64,000 nucleotides of DNA from an uncultured Paracoccaceae bacterium (lineage in GTDB: Bacteria; Pseudomonadota; Alphaproteobacteria; Rhodobacterales; Rhodobacteraceae): assembly GCA_947498985.1 (NCBI GenBank), contig CANMMF010000005.1, forward strand, positions 186,001 through 250,000, given 5' to 3'. This document shows, piece after piece, positions 25,911-35,657 of the stretch. Positions within the stretch are counted from its first letter, which is position 1. The number at the start of each line of letters is the position of its first letter. Below the pieces are notes generated by a model. The model had not been told where the DNA came from. It searched no databases and was given only the letters and a program-made list of their open reading frames with translations. Position numbers and translations under genes: made by a program.

Positions 25911-26828
25911 TCAGAGGCCGAGCATGGCGCGAATCTCCGGCGGCGTGCGCCCTTCGGCGCGGTAGGTGGCGATGGCACGGGCGTCGTCGCGTTTTGCCAG
26001 TCGTTTGCCCGTCTCGTCGCGGATCAGCCGGTGATGGTGGTAGAGCGGCGTCGGCAGCCCGAGCAGATCCTGCAGGATGACGTGGATGCGGGTCGCGGCA
26101 AAGAGATCCTGCCCGCGGACCACATGGGTGACATCCTGCGCATGATCGTCCACCACAACGGCGAGGTGATAGGCGGCGCCGAACTCCCGGCGGGCGAGCA
26201 CAACATCGCCGATTCCGGTCAGGATCTCGGAAAAGCTGGTGGCGATCTCACCGCGGTCGCCATCGGGCCCGCGACCGGTTTCCCGAAAGGTCACGAAGCG
26301 GTCGGAGCCATCGGCGCGGGCGATCCGCTGCGCGGCGCGGCTGAGTTTCGGGAGCGCTTCGGCCATGTTGAGCCGCAGCGTCACGTTTTTCGGGCGCGGC
26401 AGGCGGCCTTCGAGATGCGCCTCGTCCTGCAAATAGCTGCGGCGACAGGTGCCGGGATAGACCAGACCGTCCGGGCCGTGCACGGTTTCTTGCGGGGCGG
26501 ACAGCGCCTCGCGGATATCGCGGCGCGAACAGCTGCAAGGGTAGAGCAGGCCGAGCGCCCAGAGGTGATCTAGCGCGGCCTCGTATTCCGGCACGTGCTC
26601 GGATTCGCGGCGACAGGGCTCCGGCCAGCAGAGCCCCAGCCACGCCAGGTCGTGCTTGATCTGCGCCTCCCATTGCGGGCGCGCGCGGGTGGTGTCGAGA
26701 TCGTCGATGCGCAACAGGAAAGTGCCCCCGGCCTGCAGCGCCATGTCATGCGCCAGAAGCGCCGAGAAGGCATGCCCCAGATGCAGTGGCCCGGTGGGTG
26801 ACGGCGCAAAGCGGGTCGTGAGTGTCAC
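25911..26828 (-). CDS. gluQ: Glutamyl-Q tRNA(Asp) synthetase
   Basis: This 305-residue truncated glutamyl-tRNA synthetase attaches glutamate to queuosine 34 of tRNA-Asp. It has the catalytic core TTRFAPSPTGPLHLGHA (HIGH-type), LRIDDLDTTR, the zinc-type cysteines YPCSCSR...YPGTCRR and a KRDDARAI motif (KMSKS-like), but no anticodon-binding domain. Its start overlaps the stop of the methyltransferase gene by four bases, so trmFO, the methyltransferase and gluQ form one tRNA-related operon. Confidence 0.92.
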   Translation of the reverse strand: MTLTTRFAPSPTGPLHLGHAFSALLAHDMALQAGGTFLLRIDDLDTTRARPQWEAQIKHDLAWLGLCWPEPCRRESEHVPEYEAALDHLWALGLLYPCSCSRRDIREALSAPQETVHGPDGLVYPGTCRRSYLQDEAHLEGRLPRPKNVTLRLNMAEALPKLSRAAQRIARADGSDRFVTFRETGRGPDGDRGEIATSFSEILTGIGDVVLARREFGAAYHLAVVVDDHAQDVTHVVRGQDLFAATRIHVILQDLLGLPTPLYHHHRLIRDETGKRLAKRDDARAIATYRAEGRTPPEIRAMLGL

Positions 26829-27430
26829 GCCTTTTCAAGCACGTAGACGGTGGCCGTGATGTCGCGGGCGGGCAGGTGGGGCCCGTGTTCACGCCAGAGT
26901 TCGCGCATGTCGCCCGATGCGATCCGGGTATCGACCAGCGCCTCATAGGCCGGGTCTTCGAGCGTATGGCTGTTGAAGGAAAAGACGCTCTGAGCACCCG
27001 CTGGCATGGCGTCAAAGATCCGCTCCAGCAACGCGAGCGGTGCTGCGCCCGCGCCGATCACGCCGATCGCCGCAATCGCGCCGTAGCCGCCCGGCACCGG
27101 ATCGTCCGGGCCGATGACGTCGAGCGAGCGGTAGGCGTTCTTGCGACGCGCGACCTCCAGCATGCCAGCAGAGAGATCGACGCCGTCGATCGTGGCAAAC
27201 CCCGCCATGCGCAGGGCGAGCCCCGAAAGCCCGGTGCCACAGCCGAAATCGAGGACAGGCGTCGTCGTATCGCCCAAGGTTGCATGCAGGGCGGTGGCGC
27301 AACGGGAGGGTGTGACATAGCCGTTTTCGGCCACCTCTGCCTCGTAACTCTTTGCCCAGGCATCATAAACCTCGCGGGTTTGCTCGGCTGTGCGGGCCTC
27401 GTAGACCTTATCGAGAAAGCGGTCTGTCAT
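26825..27430 (-). CDS. Class I SAM-dependent methyltransferase
   Basis: This 201-residue Rossmann-fold methyltransferase has motif I PVLDFGCGTGLSGLAL, the acidic motif II end GVDLSAGML, and a Methyltransf_11/25-type layout. The substrate is unknown. It lies 12 bases after trmFO and overlaps gluQ by four bases, so a tRNA-related or small-molecule substrate is possible, but nothing in the sequence decides this. Confidence 0.8.
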   Translation of the reverse strand: MTDRFLDKVYEARTAEQTREVYDAWAKSYEAEVAENGYVTPSRCATALHATLGDTTTPVLDFGCGTGLSGLALRMAGFATIDGVDLSAGMLEVARRKNAYRSLDVIGPDDPVPGGYGAIAAIGVIGAGAAPLALLERIFDAMPAGAQSVFSFNSHTLEDPAYEALVDTRIASGDMRELWREHGPHLPARDITATVYVLEKA

Positions 27431-27442
27431 GGGGACAGGGTT

Positions 27443-28807
27443 CTACTCTGCGGCGCGTCCGTCAAGGGCTTGTTGCGCCAGCCAGTCCTGCCAGACCTGT
27501 TTGGCCCGGTCGGTATAAGCCTTGTAGCGGTCCTTGCGCCCGCGGCGGCCGCCTTTCATGCCCTCGAGCGGGCGGAAGAGGCCGAAGTTCACGTTCATCG
27601 GTTGGAAGCTTTTGGCCTCGGCGCCGCCGGTGATGTGATGCACAAGCGCGCCATGGGCACTGTCCTGCGGCAGATCCGGCAGTGTGGCCCCGGTCATCTC
27701 GGCGGCGGCCATGCGGCCTGCGAGCAGGCCCATGGCGGCGGATTCCACGTAGCCCTCGACCCCGGTCACCTGTCCGGCAAAGCGGATATTGGGCCGCGAG
27801 CGCAGGCGCATCTGACTGTCGAGCAGCGTCGGGCTGTTGAGAAACGTGTTGCGGTGGATGCCGCCCAGCCGCGCGAAAGACGCGTTCTCGAGCCCCGGGA
27901 TCATTTTGAAAACAGAGGCTTGTGCGCCGTACTTCATCTTGGTCTGAAAGCCCACGATGTTGTAGAGCGTGCCAAGCGCGTTGTCGCGTCTGAGCTGGAC
28001 AACCGCATGGGCTCTGGTGTCGGGGTCATGCGGATTGGTGAGGCCCACGGGCTTCATGGGGCCGTGACGCAGGGTTTCGCGTCCGCGTTCGGCCATCACC
28101 TCGATGGGCAGGCAGCCGTCGAAATAGCCTGCGGTCTCGCCCTCGTGGAACTCGGTCTTGTCGGCGGCCAGAAGGGCGTCGATGAAAGCCTCATATTGCG
28201 CGTGGTTCATGGGACAGTTGATATAGGCCTTGCGCTCCTCCTCGGTCTCGCCCTTGTCGTAGCGCGACTGCCGCCAGGCCTGCCCCATGTCGATGCTGTC
28301 GGCATAGACGATGGGGGCGATGGCGTCGAAAAACGCCAGCCGGTCGGTGCCGGTTTCCGCCTGAATGGCACGGCCAAGCGCTTTGGATGTGAGCGGGCCG
28401 GTGGCGAAAATCCACTGTCCCTTGTCAGGAAGGGAATCGATTTCCTCATGGGAAATCTGAATATTGGGATGCGATCTTAAAGCGTTCGTCACACCTTGGG
28501 CAAAGGCCTCGCGATCCACTGCCAGAGCGCCGCCCGCGGGCAGGCGGTGGGAATAGCCCTGCTGCATGATCAGCGAACCCGCCTGCCGCATCTCCCAATG
28601 CAGCAGACCGACGGCGTTTTGTTCGTGATCGTCGGAGCGGAAGGAGTTGGAGCAGACCATCTCGCCCAGATTGCCGGTCTGATGCGCGAAGGTCTTTACC
28701 CCTGGGCGCATTTCATGGATCACGACGGCGATGCCGCGATGTGCGGCCTGCCAGGCGGCCTCCGACCCGGCCATGCCGCCGCCGACGATGTGGAGTGTGT
28801 CAGTCAT
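27443..28807 (-). CDS. trmFO: Folate/FAD-dependent tRNA (uracil-54-C5)-methyltransferase
   Basis: TrmFO (454 residues) makes ribothymidine 54 in tRNA with methylenetetrahydrofolate and FADH2. The start [20 protein letters not shown] gives the FAD dinucleotide fold, followed by the conserved [11 protein letters not shown] with its catalytic-type cysteine, and [13 protein letters not shown] near the C-terminus. I start at 28807 because homologues begin at this point; ATG at 28816 adds three residues. Confidence 0.95.
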   Translation of the reverse strand: MTDTLHIVGGGMAGSEAAWQAAHRGIAVVIHEMRPGVKTFAHQTGNLGEMVCSNSFRSDDHEQNAVGLLHWEMRQAGSLIMQQGYSHRLPAGGALAVDREAFAQGVTNALRSHPNIQISHEEIDSLPDKGQWIFATGPLTSKALGRAIQAETGTDRLAFFDAIAPIVYADSIDMGQAWRQSRYDKGETEEERKAYINCPMNHAQYEAFIDALLAADKTEFHEGETAGYFDGCLPIEVMAERGRETLRHGPMKPVGLTNPHDPDTRAHAVVQLRRDNALGTLYNIVGFQTKMKYGAQASVFKMIPGLENASFARLGGIHRNTFLNSPTLLDSQMRLRSRPNIRFAGQVTGVEGYVESAAMGLLAGRMAAAEMTGATLPDLPQDSAHGALVHHITGGAEAKSFQPMNVNFGLFRPLEGMKGGRRGRKDRYKAYTDRAKQVWQDWLAQQALDGRAAE

Positions 28808-28895
28808 GCCCGGCATTTAGAGCAAAGCACGGCGCAGGCCAAGAGGCGCGGCCCGGTTGGTTTTCAAGCGATGGATCGCGACGCGCGGCGGCGCC

Positions 28896-29678
28896 TCAGG
28901 ACCAGTCGGGCGGGCGTTTTTCCAGAAAAGCGCTGATGCCTTCTTCGGTGTCGCGCCAGAGCATGTTTTCGACCATGACGGCGCCGGTATGGTCGTAGGC
29001 CGCGTCGAGGTCCACCTCGAGCTGATCATAAAACGCGCGCTTGCCGATCTTGACGGCGGCGGAGAGCTTGGCGGCGACCGTCTCTGCCAGCTCTTGCGTG
29101 CTGGCCTCGAGATCGCCCGCGGGCACCGCGCGGTTGATGAGGCCCGCGGCGAGCGCTTCGGGGGCGGAGAGGAAGCGGCCGGTGGTCAGCATCTCGAACG
29201 CGTGTTTGCGTGGGATGTTGCGGCTGAGCGCGACCATCGGGGTGGAACAGAACAGCCCGATATTGACGCCGTTCACGCCGAACCTGGTCTCCTCCGCGGC
29301 CACCGCCATGTCGCAGGAGGCCACGAGCTGGCACCCCGCGGCGGCGGCCACGCCATGGACCTGCGCGATCACCGGCTGCGGCAGGCGGGTAAGGCCGGTC
29401 ATGACCTTGGCGCAGCGCGAAAAGAGGTCGTGGAAGGCCGCGCGCCCGCCATCCTCGGCCTGCCGCGCGGCGGTCATCTGCTTGAGATCGTGGCCCGCGC
29501 AGAACGCCTTGCCCGCGCCGGAAATGACCACAACCCGCGTCTCGCGATCCTCCGCGAGCGTGTCGATCTGCGCCTGCAGGGCGGCCAGCATCTCGTCGGA
29601 GAGCGCGTTCAGCCGGTCGGGCGCGTTCAGGCGCAGATGTGCGATATGGCCGGCGTCGTGGCGCTGCAAAATTTCCAT
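28896..29678 (-). CDS. Enoyl-CoA hydratase/isomerase family protein
   Basis: This 260-residue crotonase-fold enzyme has SGAGKAFCAGHDLKQM (oxyanion hole) and QVHGVAAAAGCQLVASCDMAVAA. It lacks the usual catalytic glutamate pattern of short-chain hydratases at the second site (GVNGVNIGLFCSTP), so the reaction is not certain. ATG at 29678 follows GAGGAC; the frame continues upstream but that part is antisense to the thioesterase gene. It is divergent from a thioesterase, a pairing seen in acyl-CoA metabolism. Confidence 0.85.
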   Translation of the reverse strand: MEILQRHDAGHIAHLRLNAPDRLNALSDEMLAALQAQIDTLAEDRETRVVVISGAGKAFCAGHDLKQMTAARQAEDGGRAAFHDLFSRCAKVMTGLTRLPQPVIAQVHGVAAAAGCQLVASCDMAVAAEETRFGVNGVNIGLFCSTPMVALSRNIPRKHAFEMLTTGRFLSAPEALAAGLINRAVPAGDLEASTQELAETVAAKLSAAVKIGKRAFYDQLEVDLDAAYDHTGAVMVENMLWRDTEEGISAFLEKRPPDWS

Positions 29679-29735
29679 CTTGTCCTCGCGATTGGCTTTG
29701 GTCAGCTTAGCGGGGCGCGGGCAGGGAGGACAAGC

Positions 29736-30158
29736 ATGACGCTGAAATTCACGGTGGCGGAGATGGAGGCGTTTCTGGCCGAGGTCTTCCCGCAGGTCGA
29801 GGGCATGTTCGGCATCGACGCGATGGAGGAGGATCTGCTTGTCATGCGGCTGCATGCCTCCGAACGGCATCTGCGCCCGGGCGGCACCGTGTCTGGGCCC
29901 GCGATGTTTTCGCTGGCCGATGTGGCGGCCTATGTGGCGACGATGGCGCGGATCGGGCGCGAGGCGCTGACGGTGACCACGCATTGCTCGATCGATTTCA
30001 TGCGCAAACCCGCCTCGGGGGCGGATGTGCTGGCCGAGGCGCGGTTGCTGAAACTGGGCCGCAGCCTGTCGGTGACCGATGTGCTGCTGTTCTCGGAGGG
30101 CACGCCCGAGCCGGTGGCGCATGCGAGCCTCACCTATGCGATCCCGCCCAGGCGCTGA
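29736..30158 (+). CDS. PaaI-family hotdog thioesterase
   Basis: This 140-residue hotdog-fold protein has RPGGTVSGPAMFSLADVAAYVATMA (central helix) and TTHCSIDFMRKPASGADVLAEARLLKLGRSL. It is expected to hydrolyse acyl-CoA thioesters; the natural substrate is unknown. GGGAGGA precedes the ATG. It is convergent with speD, with only 15 bases between them. Confidence 0.85.
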   Translation: MTLKFTVAEMEAFLAEVFPQVEGMFGIDAMEEDLLVMRLHASERHLRPGGTVSGPAMFSLADVAAYVATMARIGREALTVTTHCSIDFMRKPASGADVLAEARLLKLGRSLSVTDVLLFSEGTPEPVAHASLTYAIPPRR

Positions 30159-30173
30159 AGCGGTTCGGCAGGT

Positions 30174-30641
30174 TCAGCCGGGCAGCAGACCAGCCCCGCG
30201 CCGCAGGGTCCGGGTGGTGACCGCGTTGGTCTGAAAGAGCCGCGCCAGCACCGGGATCGCGGCCTGCGGGTCGGTGTCGCCGCACATGAAGACGTCAAAC
30301 GCGCCGTAGCCGATCTCGGGCCAGGTGTGCACGGAGATGTGGGATTCGGCCAGGATCGCGACGCCGCTGATCCCCTGCGGAGAGAACCGGTGCGTGTGCA
30401 GATGCAGCAGCGTCGCGCCGCAGGCCTCGGTGCAGGCCAGAAGCGCGTCGCGGATGCGGGCCTCGTCGTCGAGGCCGGCGCCCTCAGCCACGTCGATGAT
30501 CAGGTGGGTGGCGGCGAAGACCGCGCCCTTGGCCCGCAGGAAGTGATCGCGGCGCGCGGGGTCCAGAAGCCCCCGGGCAACATCCCCGGGGCCTCGCGTC
30601 GCGGTGCTTGCGTCCGGTGATGTCAGATCGATGTTCTTCAT
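30174..30641 (-). CDS. speD: S-adenosylmethionine decarboxylase proenzyme (class 1B)
   Basis: SpeD (155 residues) supplies decarboxylated SAM for spermidine synthesis. The self-processing site is Glu99-Ser100 in [16 protein letters not shown], where Ser becomes the pyruvoyl group. It also has [15 protein letters not shown] and [10 protein letters not shown]. The N-terminal extension of about 40 residues before THLIID is longer than in typical SpeD. A spermidine synthase gene is not adjacent; a ureohydrolase lies at 57-58 kb. Confidence 0.93.
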   Translation of the reverse strand: MKNIDLTSPDASTATRGPGDVARGLLDPARRDHFLRAKGAVFAATHLIIDVAEGAGLDDEARIRDALLACTEACGATLLHLHTHRFSPQGISGVAILAESHISVHTWPEIGYGAFDVFMCGDTDPQAAIPVLARLFQTNAVTTRTLRRGAGLLPG

Positions 30642-30795
30642 GGCCCGGTCCCGATTGCCCTGCCGCCATTATCGGGAGCGGCTCAGGGCATTCAAGCGGT
30701 TTCCGCATCACCGTCGGTGCGGCTGGCCGATGGGGTAAATAGATACCTTATTTTCAAGGTGTTGTTTTTGCTTGAATATTCTGGTCTATGTGCGC

Positions 30796-30823
30796 TTGAC
30801 TGTGGCAAAGGCTGCTTTATAAC
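30796..30823 (+). promoter_or_regulatory. Promoter of rplM-rpsI
   Basis: TTGACT (30796-30801) and TATAAC (30818-30823) with a 16-base spacer form a near-consensus housekeeping promoter. They are 68 bases before the rplM start, leaving a leader of about 60 bases. The surrounding 100 bases are notably AT-rich for this genome. Confidence 0.8.
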
Positions 30824-30890
30824 CCGGCTATCGAATGACCGGGCCGGGCGGGAACGCACGGCCTTTCCTTATCAGACGGGACGTACCCTC

Positions 30891-31349
30891 ATGAAAACCT
30901 TTTCTGCGACCCCGGCAGACATCGAGAAGAAGTGGATCGTGATCGACGCCGAAGGGCTCGTTCTCGGCCGTCTTGCCTCGATTGTCGCCACCAGGCTGCG
31001 TGGCAAGCACAAAGCCTCGTTCACGCCGCATATGGACATGGGCGACCATGTCATCATCGTCAATGCCGACAAGGTCCAGCTGACCGGCAAGAAGCGTGAC
31101 GAACATTTCTACTGGCATACCGGCCATCCGGGCGGCATCAAGTCGCGCTCCAAGGCGCAGATCCTCGAAGGCGCGCATCCCGAGCGGGTGGTCTTTCAGG
31201 CCGTCAAGCGCATGCTGCCGGGCAACCGGCTGAGCCGTCGCCAGCTGACCAACCTGCGCGTCTATGCCGGGGCCGAGCATCCGCATGATGCCCAGTCGCC
31301 GGAAGCGCTGGACGTCAAGTCGATGAACAAAAAGAACACGCGGGTATAA
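30891..31349 (+). CDS. rplM: 50S ribosomal protein L13
   Basis: L13 (152 residues) is a 50S assembly protein. It shows [49 protein letters not shown] and the C-terminal [32 protein letters not shown]. The usual alphaproteobacterial N-terminal extension ([12 protein letters not shown]) is present. It is followed by rpsI after two bases and driven by the strong promoter at 30796. Confidence 0.97.
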   Translation: MKTFSATPADIEKKWIVIDAEGLVLGRLASIVATRLRGKHKASFTPHMDMGDHVIIVNADKVQLTGKKRDEHFYWHTGHPGGIKSRSKAQILEGAHPERVVFQAVKRMLPGNRLSRRQLTNLRVYAGAEHPHDAQSPEALDVKSMNKKNTRV

Positions 31350-31351
31350 TC

Positions 31352-31855
31352 ATGGCCGATCAGATCAATTCACTCGACGAGCTGGCCAAGGCGGTCACCG
31401 ACGATCTTGGCGGCGTTGTCGGCGCCGAGACCGAAACCGCGACACCGCGCGAACCGGTGCGCGACGAGTTCGGCCGCGCCTATGCGACCGGCAAGCGCAA
31501 GGACGCGGTGGCGCGCGTCTGGATCAAGCCCGGCTCGGGCAAGGTTGTGGTGAACGGCAAGCCGATCAACACCTATTTTGCGCGCCCCGTGCTGCAGATG
31601 ATCCTCAAGCAGCCCTTCACCGTGTCGGGCACCGAGGACCAGTTCGACGTCATGGCCACCGTCAAGGGTGGCGGGCTTTCGGGCCAGGCGGGTGCGGTCA
31701 AGCACGGCGTGTCGAAAGCGCTGCAGCTGTACGATCCGTCCTTGCGCGGTGCGCTGAAGGCGGCCGGTTTCCTGACCCGCGACAGCCGCGTGGTCGAGCG
31801 GAAGAAATACGGCAAGCGCAAGGCGCGCCGGAGCTTCCAGTTCTCCAAGCGCTGA
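31352..31855 (+). CDS. rpsI: 30S ribosomal protein S9
   Basis: S9 (167 residues) carries the conserved core [48 protein letters not shown] and the basic C-terminal tail [17 protein letters not shown] that contacts P-site tRNA. The acidic N-terminal extension of about 40 residues is normal in alphaproteobacteria. It is co-transcribed with rplM and ends in a strong terminator. Confidence 0.97.
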   Translation: MADQINSLDELAKAVTDDLGGVVGAETETATPREPVRDEFGRAYATGKRKDAVARVWIKPGSGKVVVNGKPINTYFARPVLQMILKQPFTVSGTEDQFDVMATVKGGGLSGQAGAVKHGVSKALQLYDPSLRGALKAAGFLTRDSRVVERKKYGKRKARRSFQFSKR

Positions 31856-31897
31856 TATGTGGCGGGGCGCGCGCGCCCTTTGCGACAGGAACATCGG

Positions 31898-31933
31898 AAG
31901 GCCGCCTGCGAGAGGGCGGCCTTTCTTTTTTTT
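31898..31933 (+). terminator. Terminator of rplM-rpsI
   Basis: AAGGCCGCC-tgcgaga-GGCGGCCTT forms a perfect 9-bp stem and runs into a T-rich tract (TTTCTTTTTTTT). Confidence 0.92.
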
Positions 31934-31966
31934 GGTGGCGGTTTTCCGGCAGGCCGAAAAACCGCG

Positions 31967-32017
31967 CCGGGGGCGTTGCCCCCGGACCCCCAAAGTATTT
32001 ATCAACCGAAGAAGCAG
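31967..32017 (+). repeat. GC-hairpin/trailer intergenic repeat, copy B
   Basis: CCGGGGGC-gtt-GCCCCCGG hairpin, then ACCCCCAAAGTATTT and ACCGAAGAAGCAG. Its end supplies the AGGGGGG ribosome site of the next gene. Confidence 0.7.
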
Positions 32018-32028
32018 GGGGGTGTGAC

Positions 32029-33066
32029 GTGATCGAAGCGCGGATCGAAGATGCGGGACGGTTGGCGCGGGTGGTCCAGGGGCGGGTGGATCGCGGTTTT
32101 TTGACGCTGTTTTCCACGATGAAGAATGAGATGGGCTTTCTGCCGGGCTGGCTGGCGCATCATCGCCGTATCGGCTTCGAGCAGTTTCTGATCTGGGATG
32201 ATGCCTCCGACGATGGCACGGCGGCCTATCTGGCGGAGCAGCCGGATGTGGTGGTCATGCGCTCCGATCTGCCGTTTGGCGCGGAGCTGCGTTATATCGA
32301 TCCGGAGGGCGCGGCGCGGGTCGAGCGGGCGGGCACCTATTTCAAGATCGCGCTGCCGCATCTGTTTTTCGACGGCGCCTATGTGGGGTATGTGGATGCC
32401 GACGAGTTTCTGATCCTGCCTCCCGGGGTTGGCTCAATGCGCGAGGTTGTGGCGCGGTTGCAAGCGGAAGGCGCGCCATCGGCGGTGGCCTCGGTGGTCG
32501 AGTTTTTCCCGGCCGATCTCGACGGGCTGACAGGAGGCTTGCCGCAGAGCTTCGAGGCGCTGATGGCGCGGTATCCCCATTTTCAGGCCGAGGCGCTGGT
32601 TGAGCTGCGCGCCGGTGCGCAACCGAAGCTGATGGGGCGCTCGAAAACCGCGCGCCTTTTTGAGCGCTATGGCGTCAGGCCGCAGATCGTGCGGAAGGGC
32701 TGGCACCGGATCTGGATGCCCGCGCGGGAAAAAAAGGCGCAAAGGTTCCAGAAAAGCCCGCGGCACAAGACCCCGCTGGTGCTGCGCTCTGCCGAGAGCC
32801 GTCTGACCGGCTCGCATGCCGCCAATCTGGCACCCAGCGACGCGGTGTTGCTGACGGTGGCGCATTTTGTCTTTACCGCGCAATTTGCCGACAAGATCGC
32901 GCGGGCGGTGGCCTGGGGGGCGCATGCCAACGCGGCGTCGAAATACCGCTATTACGCCGAGCTTCTGGACCGGATGGCGGGGGTGGAGAACGGTTTTCTT
33001 GATGAGAATTCCGTGGCTTACGAGGGGGCAGAGCAGCTGGTGGAGCTGGGTCTCATGCGCTGGTGA
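32029..33066 (+). CDS. Glycosyltransferase family 2-like protein
   Basis: This 345-residue protein resembles the Glyco_tranf_2_4/GT92-type transferases. It has FSTMKNEMGFLPGWLAHHRRIGFEQFLIWDDASDDGT at the N-terminus and YVDADEF as the metal-binding DxD-type motif near residue 125. It starts with GTG behind AGGGGGG. It overlaps the end of the convergent sulfotransferase gene by 14 bases. A role in modifying a surface glycan is inferred. Confidence 0.75.
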   Translation: MIEARIEDAGRLARVVQGRVDRGFLTLFSTMKNEMGFLPGWLAHHRRIGFEQFLIWDDASDDGTAAYLAEQPDVVVMRSDLPFGAELRYIDPEGAARVERAGTYFKIALPHLFFDGAYVGYVDADEFLILPPGVGSMREVVARLQAEGAPSAVASVVEFFPADLDGLTGGLPQSFEALMARYPHFQAEALVELRAGAQPKLMGRSKTARLFERYGVRPQIVRKGWHRIWMPAREKKAQRFQKSPRHKTPLVLRSAESRLTGSHAANLAPSDAVLLTVAHFVFTAQFADKIARAVAWGAHANAASKYRYYAELLDRMAGVENGFLDENSVAYEGAEQLVELGLMRW

Positions 33067-33910
33067 GCACGTATTTCGCCGAAGGCCAGAGCGTGGCGAT
33101 CTGCGGCAGGCGCAAGGCGGCGGCCTCGTAGACGGGCGCGTAGTGACGCGCGATCTCGGCCACCAGGTCTTCGGGCAGCGCGTCCCGGCCCGAGCCGCGC
33201 GCGTTGATCTGCGTGGCCCCGGCGCCGGGATCCCCGGGCACGCCGGCAAAGCCCGAAAAGGCGCGGATGCCTTTCAGCGTGAAGAGATCCTCGAACGGCC
33301 AGATGAAGCAGTTTTCGGGCGCAAAGACCTGCTCGAGCGCCGTGAGCGTGAGGTCGTAACGGGTGCGCGCGGCGGCCTCCTGCGAGGCATAGAAGGCGGC
33401 CAGGGCACCGGGCTCGTCCTCTGAGGGCAGCCGGCCTTTTTGCTGGTCCATGCGCAGATGCGAGCGCAGCCGCGCTACCGGATCGCGCATGGAAAAGAGC
33501 GCGCGGGTGGTGATGCCGCGCGCGGAAAACCCGTCGCGGATGCCCGCAAGCATCGGCGCGGGCAGCGCGGCGTAAGACGGGGTCACGTCACCGGTGCGGG
33601 TGATGCCGGGCTTGTGCAGCAGGTCCTCGAAATAGTCGAAATAGAGGTCGCGATTGGTCTGCATGCGCCAGCGCAGCACGTCTTTCGGCGCGGCCAGGCG
33701 CAGTTTGCGTTTGGCCTCGGCGCGCAGTTTCTGCAAGGCGGAGGGTTCGGGCACGCGGTAGCGCGCAAACGGTCCGCCAAGATCGGCCTCCCAGATCTGG
33801 TATTCGCCCAGACGCCCGAAATCGGAGCCTTGCTGGCGCGCCAGATAGGCCTGCATCCAGCTCGAGCCGCATTTTTGTCCGCCAAGGCCCAGAAAGAACG
33901 TCCGTGTCAT
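33053..33910 (-). CDS. Sulfotransferase family protein
   Basis: This 285-residue protein has a PAPS 5'-phosphosulfate-loop-like start, FFLGLGGQKCGSSWMQAYLARQ, and a 3'-phosphate-binding-like segment FSMRDPVARLRSHLRMD. It probably transfers sulfate from PAPS to a carbohydrate. AGGAGGG precedes the ATG at 33910. It may be the last gene of a ppk2-TetR-sulfotransferase transcript and is convergent with a glycosyltransferase. Confidence 0.8.
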   Translation of the reverse strand: MTRTFFLGLGGQKCGSSWMQAYLARQQGSDFGRLGEYQIWEADLGGPFARYRVPEPSALQKLRAEAKRKLRLAAPKDVLRWRMQTNRDLYFDYFEDLLHKPGITRTGDVTPSYAALPAPMLAGIRDGFSARGITTRALFSMRDPVARLRSHLRMDQQKGRLPSEDEPGALAAFYASQEAAARTRYDLTLTALEQVFAPENCFIWPFEDLFTLKGIRAFSGFAGVPGDPGAGATQINARGSGRDALPEDLVAEIARHYAPVYEAAALRLPQIATLWPSAKYVLTSA

Positions 33911-33983
33911 GCGCCCTCCTGCCGGGGATGTCGGAACGCCGCGCGGCTGCGCCGACGCCCCGCCCGCCATCCCGTAGGTTGTG

Positions 33984-34601
33984 TCATTTGTCCTCCGGCA
34001 GCAGACCGAGCCCGCGCAGGTAGACGCCGATGCCGGATTCCAGCAGGTCCTCGGGTGGAAACGGGCTTTGCGTGCCGGGCGAGTTGCGGGCGAACAGCTC
34101 CACCACGCCGTGGCTCATCGCCCAGATATGGGCCGAGAACATCGCGGGCGGCGGGCGTTTTTCGGGCGGGATATGCTCGGAGAGCTGGGCTGCGGCCTTT
34201 TCCAGAACCCCGCGGGCGCGCGCCGAGATCGCCGCAAGCTCCGGCGAATGGTTCACCGAGATGCCGCTTTCGAACATTGCGATGTAATGGCCGGGATAGC
34301 GGCGCGCGAAGGCGAGATAGGCGCGGCCCGTCGCCTCGAACGCCGCCAGCGCCGAGGGTTGCCCGGTCTGGTAGGCGTACTCCATGAGATCGGCGAAAAT
34401 CTCGTAGCCCTGTCTGGCGGCCTCGGCGATCAGATCCTCGCGCCCGTCGAAATGGCGGTAGACCGCGGCGGGGGTGACGCCGGCCTGTTTGGCCGCCTCG
34501 GAGAGCGTGAACCCGGTGGGGCCCTTTTCCTCGATCAGCTTCAGCGCGCTGTCGACCAGCGCCTGGCGCAGATTGCCATGATGATAGCCGCGTTTGCGCA
34601 T
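33984..34601 (-). CDS. TetR/AcrR family transcriptional regulator
   Basis: This 205-residue regulator has an N-terminal helix-turn-helix (RQALVDSALKLIEEKGPTGFTLSEAAKQAGVTPAAVYRHFDGREDL, residues about 11-57) and a TetR C-terminal domain with SHGVVELFA, typical of the WHG-type ligand domain. It lies 30 bases behind ppk2 on the same strand, so it may control that gene or the following sulfotransferase. The ligand is unknown. Confidence 0.88.
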   Translation of the reverse strand: MRKRGYHHGNLRQALVDSALKLIEEKGPTGFTLSEAAKQAGVTPAAVYRHFDGREDLIAEAARQGYEIFADLMEYAYQTGQPSALAAFEATGRAYLAFARRYPGHYIAMFESGISVNHSPELAAISARARGVLEKAAAQLSEHIPPEKRPPPAMFSAHIWAMSHGVVELFARNSPGTQSPFPPEDLLESGIGVYLRGLGLLPEDK

Positions 34602-34631
34602 CAGCGGCTGCGCCTTTGCGCGGGCCGGGCG

Positions 34632-35501
34632 TCACGCATCCCAGATATCCGGGCCGCCGCAGATCGCGGGGTCGGGCTGCCCCAGTGCTTTTGCGTCCTT
34701 CTGGTCGTAATCGAGCTGGCTCAGCACGTGCCGGATGGCGGCGAGGCGGGCGCGTTTCTTGTCGTCCGAGCGCAGCACCGTCCAGGGGGCCGCGTCGGTA
34801 TGGCTGCGCGCCAGCGTTTCGCGGATCGCGTCGCTATAGGCGTCCCATTTCGGCAGGCCCTTGACGTCGATGCCCGACAGTTTCCACTGCTTGAGCGGGT
34901 CGCGTTCGCGCGACAGGAACCGGCGCAGCTGTTCGGCCCGCCCGACATTGAGCCAGAATTTCACCAGGTGGATGCCGTCTTCGACCAGCATCTTTTCGAA
35001 ATCGGGCACCTGCGCAAAGAACCTCTCGCGCTCTTCGGGTGTGCAAAAGCCGAAGACATGTTCGACCACGCCGCGATTGTACCAGGAGCGGTCGAAGAAC
35101 ACGATCTCTCCGGCGGCGGGCAGATGGTCGGTATAGCGCTGGAAATACCATTGCGTGGCTTCGGCATCCGACGGTTTGGCAAGCGCCACGATCCGCGCGC
35201 CCCGAGGATTAAGGTTCTCGCGGAAGCGCTTGATTGTACCGCCTTTTCCGGCAGCATCGCGGCCTTCGAACAGCAATGCGATGCGCTGGCCGGTGGATTT
35301 GGCCCAGGCCTGCATCTTGACCAGCTCGATCTGCAGTTTCTCGAGCTCGCGGCCGTAGGACTTGCCTTTCATGCGCTCCGAATAGGGGTAGCTGGATGAC
35401 AGGATGTCGTCCTTGTCGGCGCGCGCGATGGCGTCCTTGATCTGCTGCGGGGCCTCATTGTCGTGGAAGGCGGAGATTGCGCCGTCGAAGGGAAGGGTCA
35501 T
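34632..35501 (-). CDS. ppk2: Polyphosphate kinase 2
   Basis: This 289-residue class I PPK2 moves phosphate between polyphosphate and nucleoside diphosphates. Walker [17 protein letters not shown], the lid-region [17 protein letters not shown] and the [20 protein letters not shown] segment are all intact. ATG at 35501 follows AGAGGCAGG. It is upstream of, and co-directional with, the TetR regulator. Confidence 0.93.
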   Translation of the reverse strand: MTLPFDGAISAFHDNEAPQQIKDAIARADKDDILSSSYPYSERMKGKSYGRELEKLQIELVKMQAWAKSTGQRIALLFEGRDAAGKGGTIKRFRENLNPRGARIVALAKPSDAEATQWYFQRYTDHLPAAGEIVFFDRSWYNRGVVEHVFGFCTPEERERFFAQVPDFEKMLVEDGIHLVKFWLNVGRAEQLRRFLSRERDPLKQWKLSGIDVKGLPKWDAYSDAIRETLARSHTDAAPWTVLRSDDKKRARLAAIRHVLSQLDYDQKDAKALGQPDPAICGGPDIWDA

Positions 35502-35657
35502 GCCTGCCTCTGGAGTTGTTTTGCTGGTAATATGGGATGTTAACGCGATTAACGCAATCGGAGGCGCGCGCGAGGACGGCACCTGTGACGCGACCTTACG
35601 TCAGGCTCGGATCGCGCCAAACCTGCTCAATCCCGCCGGTTTTGCGGCGCAGGCGCG

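Noticed and set aside
35537-35555. TTAACGCGATTAA as a CtrA box before ppk2
   Set aside because: The spacer is five bases, not seven, so it does not match the CtrA consensus.
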